Assembly (NCBI GenBank): GCA_020342235.1
Contig: CP073219.1
Coordinates: 434,001 to 498,000 of the forward strand
Length of the DNA stretch: 64,000 nt
Reading direction: 5' to 3'
DNA from: Saccharomycopsis phalli
Taxonomy: Eukaryota > Ascomycota > Saccharomycetes > Ascoideales > Saccharomycopsidaceae
The translations under genes and the position numbers were made by a program. Below are positions 42,701 to 51,700 of the stretch, piece by piece; within the stretch, counting starts at the first letter, position 1; every line of letters begins with the position of its first letter. The notes under the pieces were generated by a model. The model did no database searches. It was not told the origin of the DNA and saw only the letters and a list, made by a program, of their open reading frames with translations.

Positions 42701-42954
42701 GTTACTCGGTTTTTGGACACTTTCTTGAAGTTTGTCCGCTTCTTCTTCACGTAGGTATATAAACAGGGTAAATTGTGACATTTGCAATATCCACACGGTG
42801 TGGTTCCGCTGCATTTGCTTTTCCGTTTCCTGCATCGGTCGCAAGCATTGGTTGCCCTTGGAGCCGATGTAAATCCGTTACTCTTTGGTTGCGGGTCATC
42901 TTGGTCCCAGTTGGAAGTCAACCCCTGTTGATATTCTGGCATAGATAATTCCAT
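39760..42954 (-). CDS. Zn2Cys6 fungal transcription factor
   Basis: 1064 residues. The binuclear cluster is at residues 38-64: C38-x2-C41-x6-C48-x5-C54-x2-C57-x6-C64 with the usual DRCRKRKSKC core, followed by a basic linker (VKKKRTNFKKVSKNR) and a short coiled coil (NKKMAERMGALENKLDHLRDHV) for dimerisation. The middle (about 180-800) has the helical features of the fungal transcription factor regulatory region, and the C-terminus is acidic and Asn/Ser-rich, a probable activation domain. The DNA-binding class is certain, but the ortholog and targets are not. A combined Cbf1/Gcn4-type site lies 234 bp upstream of the ATG. Confidence 0.92.
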   Translation of the reverse strand: MELSMPEYQQGLTSNWDQDDPQPKSNGFTSAPRATNACDRCRKRKSKCSGTTPCGYCKCHNLPCLYTYVKKKRTNFKKVSKNRVTAPPAIVTATHPVAPIVAPDLLMLEVVNANINYLIQMNKKMAERMGALENKLDHLRDHVMALEVPELDPDPSDDQLKSSEYSMPNDRLIELVSSVNSSLIFAPETMDRIKEITGKNFHIFKPVIDVHIYFLKRLSYIITQEFNKLKNYNDYLRSKKMEVKHFIKVFLKLHLKSFLVTNEQIIDIFRRFYGDNKDSDTKDHKRHKSGKSNRLNNSEHLILCSAVCLGCSYVSSQLHDYDSEKLVSDSPALQKKFIFQTLKSVLYEVERKSMKNCFYYFMKVMNHNEGHLTVVAMVLLYMYLNSSMFSRFNYFILSYIRIHCKLLGYDKLSTTYVDDEAHWIKTLVWFHCYTFDRDVASTLERPGHFKDTETVNELGFINLTRFYLSLYCRSYGILNNPEIKALETHNFVRGTEIVDQKSFFNILHNYARYDFRGLAIMSYYYSYCISKLLTSYSKDVYLNNILRAVPKLKTSFPEHGNNFFAEFLRALDKVNELLDHFEKWKQLLPANIRPGNKLDLSMYEFETFNSSRLVITESDNTNKSLLFDDTEDDYDFELDSEESEVQISMTAFIVPQFRYYYHLMTSHRVARKYCAIILHDKQTLNWLAKSANIDPVKAAQSLEQRVKAHGEISLAASRDILRLSIDLYYKHCHIIYWCMNHINGAIFTVLMDILNCNDPKILSEGKISDVHLMIDFFKKCLTKSYFPTATINQEVKDVFSRRLILLSLAHLKEKGQYDFTNDVKVCEFLKSIEEHDDYLVIQDIREYNEGKNTESENDKNNKVTDLHPEIRLDRMFDDYSNKKLGNQIHIISDIRSTSPNVDLLNKSTEELKINSYGLADTSPANMADVLFPNFGQTVFRLSGLDKSNQIPERGQNSGVLKDMKDRPPLNYGLNQEIKLLFSVDINQTPSDHSSSNQFEPEGTLPVNNDGLNWFLAQEKYSADPQYAGSGSTTLEQDFGREGMMSLWELDPFSLTDCLSGIDMG

Positions 42955-43270
42955 ATTTAAATAGAAAATCGTAGGGTATTATATTTTATAGTTTTGTAAA
43001 AAACATACAAGTAGTATTGGTAACGAGAAGTGACTTGCAATAAATAAATTGTGTGTTTGACTTTTTTTTTTTCCGTAGTTGCCGAGACTCCATGTTTTCA
43101 GCTGATTTGCAGTTAGCCGAGTGGCGTCTTGCTTCAAACAATTACCGCATTCAGACTATACCCGCTCTGTCAACCCCACATTACAGGCACGTGACTCATC
43201 CCATCATAATCATTATCAATAAGTATCCTATATAAAAAAACATGCATCCGCTATTATACATAGTGCTTAC
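42955..43270. other. promoter of the Zn2Cys6 gene
   Basis: 316 bp between the Zn2Cys6 start and the AZF1 stop. It holds the composite E-box/Gcn4 site listed separately and a T-rich tract near 43061-43072. Confidence 0.45.
43188..43198. promoter_or_regulatory. overlapping CACGTG and TGACTCA sites
   Basis: CACGTGACTCA combines a Cbf1-type E-box (43188-43193) with a perfect Gcn4 element (43192-43198). It lies 234 bp upstream of the Zn2Cys6 regulator, suggesting amino-acid or sulfur control of that gene. Binding is inferred from consensus only. Confidence 0.5.
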
Positions 43271-45391
43271 TCAAGCAGTGTCATTGAACCGATAGTTAGG
43301 AGTGATTTGATCATACATCAAGTCCTTACCATCCATCGAATCTCTAATAATCAGAGGACGAAATTGCTCATTCTCGTGATATTCAGACTTGCGCTGCTTG
43401 CCACGACCCTTTATTCCCTTGTTGGAGTTTTTGTATATCTCCATAAAGTATTCAATTGTCTCTCTCTCCAAAGTCGGCAAGTGGCTAAGGTCGTCCCCCA
43501 ACTCTGCCAACTTAGTTGTCAACTCTACCACGGTCCCCAGATGGAATCGGTTCTGATGCGCTTTCAAATTCCCCAATTGGGTAAAGCTCTTGTCGCAATT
43601 ATCCAACTTGCACTTAAATGGTTTAATTTTGGAATGTGTTAACTTGTGCTGAGCCAAGTTCCCTTTTCTAGAAAAACTCTTGTCACACTCGTCACATTGG
43701 AATGGTCGTTCCCCCGTGTGTGATCTCAAATGTGTCCGAAGATTACCACCCTGCGTAAAACTCTTGCCGCAGTGCTCACACTTGTAAGGTTTAATCCCAA
43801 TATGGGACCTAACATGCACATCCAAGTGCGTAGACTGGGTAAAATTTTTGTTACAGTACTGACAAGGAAACTTTTTGCAGGACTTTGACTTTGACTTTAA
43901 CTTGTCAATACCACCGACCAACTCGTTTCTATTTGGCATAACCTCACCGTCATCTAGTAAAGACCCGTCAGGAGCCTGCGGGATTTGCTTCTTGACCCCC
44001 TTAGCTCTAGCCTGTATCACAAGCATCAACTGGTCGACTTTGGTGGACCCCAAAAACGGCTTGTCGTCCTTGGCTGCAAGCTGCTCGATATTGCCGTCTT
44101 GGTATGGTCCCACATCATGCAATTTATTGGTCAAGTGAACGGGTGAAACATGAAGTGACCCGGCTCCAGGCTGGCTGTAGTCCGTATAATCTTCATGGAA
44201 AGGAGCCTGTCTGTTCGAGCCCTGAGTGCTCGCAAACAGCTTATCAGACGTTGGTGTCATCAAGTTGTTGTTTAGCGGCGTACTGTGTACACTTGTCGGG
44301 GTGCCTTGTTTGGGAGGGCTTCCAAACTTTATTTCCGTTGGCGTCAGTTTCCCTTGTAGCTTCTGATAGTTTGTGCCGTAGGCATTTGCTGGGAGGTACT
44401 GCTGATACAAATGTCCCTGCTTGTAGAATCCCTGTTCTTTCTTCATCTTCTCCTCTTCCGTGCCGTGGGCTCGCTTTGTTTTCGCGGGACTCAAAGACTC
44501 TTCACCATTAAGCTTTCGCTTGGAACTTGCCCCATTTCTGATGCTCATTTTTCGGCCGCTGGGTGGGTTTTCGCTTATTTCATCAAATTTCAAACCCCTT
44601 GAATTCGGGGCGATAAACTGTAGATCGCCATTCATGCCGCCTACCACCGAATCGCGTTTGACAAAGTTGTCAAACCCAGAGGAGAATTCTGGAATCACTA
44701 TACTAGGTAAGTTTCTCTTGTTGACGCTGCCAGCTGGGGTCAATCCAAATCCCGAGACAGATGGCCGAGGAGTGTAGCCAGCGACAGGCGGCGAGTCGGA
44801 GTCTGCCGGGGTGTAATTGAACAAGTTATTTAATGAGGAGTTTCTAGAATGCATAGTGTCCATGTTGGTTCCATTTTGGATATTCTGGGTCAGGAACACG
44901 TCGGTGTTGAACACCGGACCACTTAGACTGCTGTAGAACGAAGGGAGTCGTTCGTGATGAGGGGTTTGCTCGGTGATGGAAGTTTTCCTTGAGTAAGGGG
45001 GTCCACTGTATTGTATTGGGGAGCTTGTGCTGCTCCATCCCTGGGTGGGGTTATTTTGGTTCTGGTTGCTTAGGGCGATGAAGTTCAAGTCGGAGTTGTT
45101 GAAGGCGATGATGGAGTTTGCCCTGGACTCGTTTAATTGGGGCATCAAAGGCAAATCATCTTTACTGTCGGCGTTTAGGTTGGATAACAACGAGCCGAAG
45201 GACATGTTGCGGTTGTGTCTTGTGGAATAAGATAAGGACGACCGATCTGTCCTTTGGGAGGTTGATGAGTTTGTGACGGGGTTATCGTGAATGTCCGAGT
45301 CGGTGCTAAGCATGGAAGATCTATTATTGGACGAATTGGACTGGTTTTCTGTACCAGGGTTTTCACGTTTTTCGTTGTTTAACGTAGCCAT
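43271..45391 (-). CDS. AZF1: Azf1-like C2H2 zinc finger transcription factor
   Basis: 706 residues. Four tandem C2H2 fingers lie at about residues 508-622, with the tightly conserved linkers HIGIKPYKC, HTGERPFQC and HSKIKPFKC and a distinctive fourth finger CKLDNCDKSFTQLGNLKAHQNRFH. The C-terminal extension ELGDDLSHLPTLERETIEYFMEIYKNSNKGIKGRG is typical of the Azf1 group. In baker's yeast Azf1 controls glucose-dependent growth and cell wall genes on non-fermentable carbon. The N-terminal 500 residues are Ser/Asn/Pro-rich and disordered. The divergence from known Azf1 outside the fingers is normal. Confidence 0.93.
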   Translation of the reverse strand: MATLNNEKRENPGTENQSNSSNNRSSMLSTDSDIHDNPVTNSSTSQRTDRSSLSYSTRHNRNMSFGSLLSNLNADSKDDLPLMPQLNESRANSIIAFNNSDLNFIALSNQNQNNPTQGWSSTSSPIQYSGPPYSRKTSITEQTPHHERLPSFYSSLSGPVFNTDVFLTQNIQNGTNMDTMHSRNSSLNNLFNYTPADSDSPPVAGYTPRPSVSGFGLTPAGSVNKRNLPSIVIPEFSSGFDNFVKRDSVVGGMNGDLQFIAPNSRGLKFDEISENPPSGRKMSIRNGASSKRKLNGEESLSPAKTKRAHGTEEEKMKKEQGFYKQGHLYQQYLPANAYGTNYQKLQGKLTPTEIKFGSPPKQGTPTSVHSTPLNNNLMTPTSDKLFASTQGSNRQAPFHEDYTDYSQPGAGSLHVSPVHLTNKLHDVGPYQDGNIEQLAAKDDKPFLGSTKVDQLMLVIQARAKGVKKQIPQAPDGSLLDDGEVMPNRNELVGGIDKLKSKSKSCKKFPCQYCNKNFTQSTHLDVHVRSHIGIKPYKCEHCGKSFTQGGNLRTHLRSHTGERPFQCDECDKSFSRKGNLAQHKLTHSKIKPFKCKLDNCDKSFTQLGNLKAHQNRFHLGTVVELTTKLAELGDDLSHLPTLERETIEYFMEIYKNSNKGIKGRGKQRKSEYHENEQFRPLIIRDSMDGKDLMYDQITPNYRFNDTA

Positions 45392-45949
45392 CTAGTGTCG
45401 CGAAATCCTTGAAGCAATCAACAAGGAATGTTCTTGTCGACGGTGCATAAATCGAATAAACAGCCAATGATTGCGTAGAGCTTGTAATCGGGATATCGCA
45501 CTGTATGTGTCACAAGATGGTGTAAAAGAGAAAGCAATGCAGAAAATCTAATGACGAGCAAAGCGATAAATCATTAAACTCTACATTGTGGGCTGGAGAT
45601 CATAACCCTTGTGTGTTGCGGCAGGCAGGGCTGGTGGTGGCGCATTTCATGCGGGGCGTGCGCTAGGTACTCTCTGTAAAAATAAGCTTTGAGGCTACCA
45701 TTGCTGGAGCGCGCACGAGGCTCTGAGCGCGAAAACGAGGGAGTGAGCTAGCTTATTGGGGGGATAAGACGGCGCGCAATTTTGCTCAATTGTACGTTTC
45801 CAGCTAATGAATCATTTTGTTTAGCCGAGTATACATGTTTAATGTACAAGCTATTTTGTTGGTCGAGGAACTACATGAGGCCACCTAATATTACAGCTGC
45901 AGCATTCATCAGGCTATCAATCTAAATTAGCTAAAAAAAACTGCCATGC
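45392..45949. other. AZF1 upstream region with GCGC-rich island
   Basis: 558 bp. A GC-rich stretch (about 45640-45780) contains GAGCGCG twice and a CGCGAAAA octamer (45728-45735) matching the SBF/SCB core. This gap is upstream of AZF1 and downstream of TRP5. No reading frame is supported. Confidence 0.42.
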
Positions 45950-48105
45950 TCATTTATCTGGATGATCCTTATTGAATCTTAAATCCCACCCAATCTCTGG
46001 GCCGAGACTCGGCAACACCTCGGCCACGCTCTGCACGTCCTTGTCACCACGTCCGCTGATGTTGATGACAATGTGTTGGTCCTGGCCCAAGGTCTTGGCC
46101 AACTCAATGCCTCCATATACCGCATGCGACAGCTCCAACGCCGGGATAATGCCCTCCAACTGCGACAAGAGCTTGAACCCCAAGAGCGCCTGGGCGTCTG
46201 TTGCCGCAACAAACTGCGCCCGCCCGCTCTTCTTCCAGGCAGCCAACTCCGGCCCAACCCCAGGGTAATCCAAGCCGGCACTCACCGAGTGCGTGTCGTG
46301 CACCTGCCCGTCGTGGTCCTGCAACACGTAGGTACGCACCCCGTGGAACACCCCCGGCCGGCCTGCAGTTAAGGTCGCCGAGTGGTACGCGGAGTCGACG
46401 CCCGATCCCCCGGCCTCGACCCCAAGCAACTTCACGGACAAGTCGTGCTCAAACGGCGAAAACATGCCGGTGCTGTTGGATCCGCCGCCGACACATGCGA
46501 CCACGGCGTCGGGCAACCGCCCGTTGTTCAACTCCTTGAACTGCTGCTTCGTCTCGTTGCCAATCACGCTCTGGAACGTCCGCACAAGCGTAGGGTACGG
46601 GTGCGGCCCGATTGCCGACCCCACCACGTAGTGAGTGGTGTCCAAGTTCGACACCCAGTACCGGAACGCCTCCGACGTCGCGTCCCGAAGCGTCTTGGTG
46701 CCGTTTTCCACGGCAACAACCTCGGCTCCAAGCAACCGAATCCGGAACACGTTCAACGCCTGTCTCCGCACATCCTCCGCGCCCATGAAGATCTTGCACT
46801 GCAACCCAAACTTCGCACACGCCGTCGCCGTCGCCACACCGTGCTGCCCGGCACCGGTCTCGGCAATCACCTTGCTCTTGCCCAACCGTCGCGCAATCAA
46901 CACCTGCGCCAACGCGTTGTTGATCTTGTGCGACCCAGTGTGGTTCAAGTCCTCCCGCTTCAACCAGATCTTCGCCCCGCCAGCGTACTCCGTCAACCGA
47001 CTCGCCTCGTGCAACGACGACGGACGACCAATGTACGAGTACAAGCTCCGGAACTCCGCCCAGAACGTAGGGTCCTCCACCGCCGCGTCAAACGCCTTCT
47101 CCAACTCTGCAAGGCACGCGTGCATCGCCTCAGGCACGTACTGCCCGCCAAACTCCCCAAACAATGGCGAAAACTTGTGCTGCTCCTCAAACTTCTCCAC
47201 GTGCTCGCTAGCAACCGCTCCTTGTCCCGCGCACTGCCGCTCAGAAAACTCCCCTTCGCCCTTGAGAATGCTCTCCACATACTTCTGGGCCACTGCTCCC
47301 CGCTCACCCACAGCCGACTCCCCCACAGTAGTAATAATCTTGCTGCCAATCACCACTCCGTCAGTCCACTTCCCAGCCTCAAGATAATGCGCTCGCGTGC
47401 TCACACCAAACCCAAGAGCCAACGGAGTCGTCCCAGAAAACTTCCGCACCCGCGTAATCAACTCAGGAATGCCCCCAGAGATCTGGCTGCTGGCCCCAGT
47501 GGTACCCATGCGCGACACAACGTACATGAACGAGTCCGCAATCTTGCTCAACACCTCCAATCGCTCGTCTGTCGTCGAAGGCGCAATCAATGGCACATAA
47601 CTCAACCCGTACTCCGCACACCCGCCTCGAAACTTCACTGCTTCCTCCGGTGGTAAGTCAACGATAATAAACCCATTGGCCCCGCTCGCTTTCGAGTCCC
47701 GGATAAACTCAAGCTCCCCGTAGTTCATCACCGGATTGTAGTACCCCATGAGCACAATTGGCACCGTCACACCTTCCTCTCGGGCCTGCTTCACCAACTC
47801 AAACACCTTCTTTACCGTGACACCGTTCTTCAACGCAACCACACTCGATTGCTGAATAGTAGGACCGTCGGCTATTGGATCCGAAAAGGGAACACCCAAT
47901 TCAATCACATCAACTCCCCCAGCTTGAAAGCCTTTCATAATCTCCACAGTATCCTCAATCGTCGGATAGCCTGCGGTCATAAAGGTAACCAAGGCCGATC
48001 GACCTACCCATTAGTAAAAAAAAATACACTAAAAAAAAAAAAAATCTATAATCACGCACCTTCGGACTTGGCCTTTGCAAACAGCTCTTTTAATTCAATA
48101 CTCAT
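45950..48105 (-). CDS. TRP5: tryptophan synthase (alpha-beta fusion)
   Basis: Exon 1 is 48060-48105 (15 codons plus one base) and exon 2 is 45950-48003, giving 699 residues. The 56-nt intron has an unusual donor GTGCGT, branch TACTAAT and acceptor GGTAG; splicing restores SEGRSALVTFMTAGYP. The alpha domain (about 1-260) has ELGVPFSDPIADGP; the beta domain (about 295-690) has FGGQYVPE, PLP lysine K375 in HTGSHKINNA, GAGQHGVATA and the glycine loop VGGGSNSTG. It catalyses the last two steps of tryptophan synthesis in the cytosol with indole channelling. The gene is much richer in G+C than its neighbours. A CTG codon at residue 640 falls on a conserved Ser (PALESSHA). Confidence 0.98.
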
Positions 48106-48186
48106 TTTGAATAAAAAAAATCTACCACGTCCAAAATGCGTAATATTTATCAATCCTGCAAACATAACCCGGGTAACATGTGAACG

Positions 48187-48193
48187 TGACTCA
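48187..48193. promoter_or_regulatory. Gcn4 site TGACTCA near TRP5
   Basis: A perfect TGACTCA 82 bp upstream of the TRP5 start codon. In yeasts TRP5 is under general amino-acid control by Gcn4. Confidence 0.6.
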
Positions 48194-48589
48194 TACACAC
48201 ATTAGTCATTCTATACCTTGGCTCGACCATCAAAGGCGATTACTCACCTATATATTACGTTTGGTGCGGAGAATTGCAATGCTTCGCCATCACCAGCACT
48301 AGCCTACTTGCTCCATTCATGGTTGTAACTGAACTTACCCGCCTTACCGTGATCAAGCCGTACTTATGTCATTGATTATGCATAAGTCTCGCGAGAAACA
48401 ACCAGTCACAATTACGTTCGCTACGTATGGATTGCCATTCCTTGAAGCTGATCTAGCCATATTGTATATTCTGAATTTCTAAGACGACTCCATTCACTTA
48501 TTTTGCACAATCCCAGCCAAGATACTAGCTTATCTCGTAGAAAGTACCTTTTACCCTCCACTCTGCATTATCTGAAATTTTTTGCCAGT

Positions 48590-48595
48590 CACGTG
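48590..48595. promoter_or_regulatory. CACGTG E-box
   Basis: Palindromic TCACGTGA, the preferred Cbf1 context, 18 bp before the second Gcn4 site in the CPA2 promoter. Confidence 0.5.
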
Positions 48596-48612
48596 ATAGA
48601 TTTTGCGCGTAC

Positions 48613-48619
48613 TGAGTCA
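48613..48619. promoter_or_regulatory. Gcn4 site TGAGTCA near CPA2
   Basis: A perfect inverse-orientation Gcn4 element 107 bp upstream of the CPA2 ATG. CPA2 is a known Gcn4 target in baker's yeast. Confidence 0.6.
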
Positions 48620-48725
48620 TATTACCAAGGGCATCCCCAGAAACTTCCTACTTAATCTGCCATTGGACTTTTCCAACGAAAAATTTTTGCATCTGAGTTG
48701 AACAGAAGTTATAACTTTTGAAGCA

Positions 48726-51700
48726 ATGATGTTGAAGTCGCCCTTGGGTAGCTACACTCGAAATTTCTTGGCTAGAAGCCATAATTTTACTACTCGTTTT
48801 ACCAATGTCAAGCGATACTTTGCTACTCCAAGCTACAAAGGCTCTGGGCTTCTTTCCGGTTTCACCGATGAGAATGCCCACAACTTAGTCGACGTGTCCA
48901 AAGTTTTGGTGATTGGATCTGGAGGTTTGTCCATTGGCCAAGCTGGGGAGTTTGACTACTCTGGATCCCAGGCCATAAAGGCTTTGAAAGAGGCCAACAA
49001 AAAGTCCATCTTGATCAACCCTAACATCGCCACAAATCAAACCTCCCATGCCCTTGCCGATGAGATTTACTATCTTCCTGTGACTTCCGAGTATATTACT
49101 TATATTATTGAGCGAGAAAGCCCAGACGGCATTCTTCTTACTTTTGGTGGACAGACTGCTTTGAACGTCGGAGTTCAATTGGAGAAAATGGGTGTATTTG
49201 AGAGATATGGAATCAAGGTGTTGGGTACCCCAATCAAAACTCTTGAGACTTCCGAGGACCGTGATTTATTTGCCAATGCTTTGAAAGAGATCAACATCCC
49301 GATTGCCGAATCCATTGCCGTGGAAACCGTCGATGATGCCTTGGCTGCTGCCGAGGAGGTTGGATATCCGATTATTGTTCGTTCTGCGTATGCTCTTGGT
49401 GGTCTTGGATCCGGTTTTGCTGCCAACAAGGAAGAATTGAAGAACCTTGCATCGCAGTCGCTCAGTTTGGCTCCTCAAATCTTGGTTGAGAAGTCCTTGA
49501 AAGGCTGGAAAGAGGTCGAGTACGAGGTTGTCAGAGACAGAGTCGGTAACTGTATTACTGTGTGCAATATGGAGAATTTTGACCCCCTTGGTATCCACAC
49601 TGGTGATTCTATTGTTGTCGCTCCTTCACAGACTTTATCTGATGAGGAATACCACATGTTGAGAAGTGCTGCCATCAAGATCATTCGTCACTTGGGTGTC
49701 GTTGGTGAGTGTAATGTTCAATACGCCTTGCAACCAGATGGATTGGACTTCAGAGTCATTGAGGTCAATGCTAGATTATCCAGATCCTCAGCCTTGGCTT
49801 CCAAGGCTACTGGGTATCCGCTTGCGTACACTGCTGCAAAAATTGCCCTTGGTTATACCTTGCCTGAGCTTCCTAACCCAGTTACAAAGACCACTACTGC
49901 CAACTTTGAGCCTTCCTTGGACTATATTGTCACCAAGATCCCAAGATGGGACTTGTCCAAATTTCAGCACGTTAAGAGAGACATTGGCTCTGCCATGAAG
50001 TCTGTTGGAGAAGTGATGGCCATTGGTCGTACTTTCGAGGAGAGTTTCCAAAAGGCTATTAGACAGGTTGACCCATCGTTTGTCGGATTCCAGGGAGACT
50101 TGTTTGAAAACTTGGACGAGACATTGGCATCTCCTACCGACCGTAGATGGTTGGCTGTTGGCCAGGCCTTGTTGCACGAGAATTACACCGTTGAGAGAGT
50201 TCACGAGTTGACCAAGATTGATCGCTGGTTCCTTTACAAGTTGATGAACATTGTTGAAATGCAAAGAGAGCTCGAGTCCATCGGCTCCTTGAACAAGTTG
50301 AACCGTGATGTCATCACCAGAGCCAAGAAGCTTGGGTTCAGTGATAAGCAAATTGCCCATGCCGTGAAGTCTACTGAACTCGCAGTCAGAGCTCAAAGAA
50401 AGTCGTTTGGTATTATTCCATTTGTCAAGAAGATTGACACTTTGGCTGCCGAATTCCCTGCTGATACCAACTACTTGTATACTACCTACAATGCTTCTGA
50501 GAACGACGTGAGCTTTGACGAGCACGGAACTATTGTTCTTGGTTCCGGAGTGTACAGAATCGGTTCCTCTGTGGAGTTTGACTGGTGTGCCGTGTCCACT
50601 GCCAGATCCTTGAGAGAAAACTCCGAGAGAACCATTATGATCAACTACAACCCAGAGACTGTGTCAACTGATTTTGATGAGGTCGACAGACTTTACTTTG
50701 AAGAGCTCAGCTTTGAAAGAGTCATGGATATTTACGAATTGGAGCAGGCCCATGGTGTTGTTGTTTCTGTTGGTGGCCAGTTGCCACAGAACATTGCCTT
50801 GACCTTACAGGACAATGGGGCTAAAATATTTGGAACCAACCCTCAAGACATTGACAAGGCTGAGGACCGTCATAAGTTCTCATCCATGTTGGACTCTCTT
50901 GGAATCGACCAGCCAGAGTGGAAAGAATTGGCCTCGTATGAATCTGCCAAGGAGTTTGCTGAGAAGGTCGGCTTCCCAGTTTTGGTTCGTCCTTCCTATG
51001 TGTTATCTGGAGCTGCCATGTCGGTAATTAAGGACAGCAGTGAGCTCGAGACTAAATTGAAGCACGCTGCTAATGTGTCGCCAGACCACCCGGTTGTGAT
51101 CTCAAAGTTTATTCAAGGTGCCCAAGAAATTGACATTGATGGTGTTGCGCATAACGGAAAGGTTTTGGTTCATGCTGTGTCTGAACACGTTGAAAATGCC
51201 GGTATCCATTCCGGTGACGCCACCTTAGTGTTGCCTCCACAGGACTTGTCGCCAATTATCATGGACAGATTGAAGGACATTGCAGACAAAGTTGCCGCAG
51301 CCTGGAAGATTACTGGACCTTTTAACATGCAAGTCATCAAGAATGATGTTTCCTCAGACGATAATGAGACCCAGTTGAAGGTCATTGAGTGTAATATTAG
51401 AGCTTCCAGATCTTTCCCATTTGTGTCCAAGGTCTTGGGCGTCAATTTTATTGATGTCGCTGCGAAAGCATTACTCAATGTTAATGTTCCTGAGCCTGTC
51501 GACTTGATGAAGAAACAGTACAATTACGTTGCTACCAAGGTTCCACAATTCTCCTTCACTAGATTGGCCGGTGCTGACCCATTCCTTGGCGTTGAAATGG
51601 CCTCTACTGGTGAAGTTGCTTCTTTTGGTGCCAATAAGGTGGAGGCCTATTGGGCAGCCATGCAGTCGACCATGAATTTCCACCTTCCATTACCTGGAAC

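Larger units (their letters stand above)
48106..48725. other. TRP5/CPA2 divergent promoter
   Basis: A 620-bp shared upstream region carrying two Gcn4 sites and a Cbf1-type site listed separately, plus a short GC-rich part. Nothing else is recognised. Confidence 0.6.

Noticed and set aside
43112-43125. TAGCCGAGTGG, resembling a tRNA A-box
   Set aside because: No B-box, acceptor stem or anticodon arm follows at the right distance.
46382-47656. A 424-codon plus-strand frame inside TRP5
   Set aside because: It is the antisense shadow of the GC-rich TRP5 coding frame; its composition (Arg/His/Pro-rich) follows from that and it has no motif.
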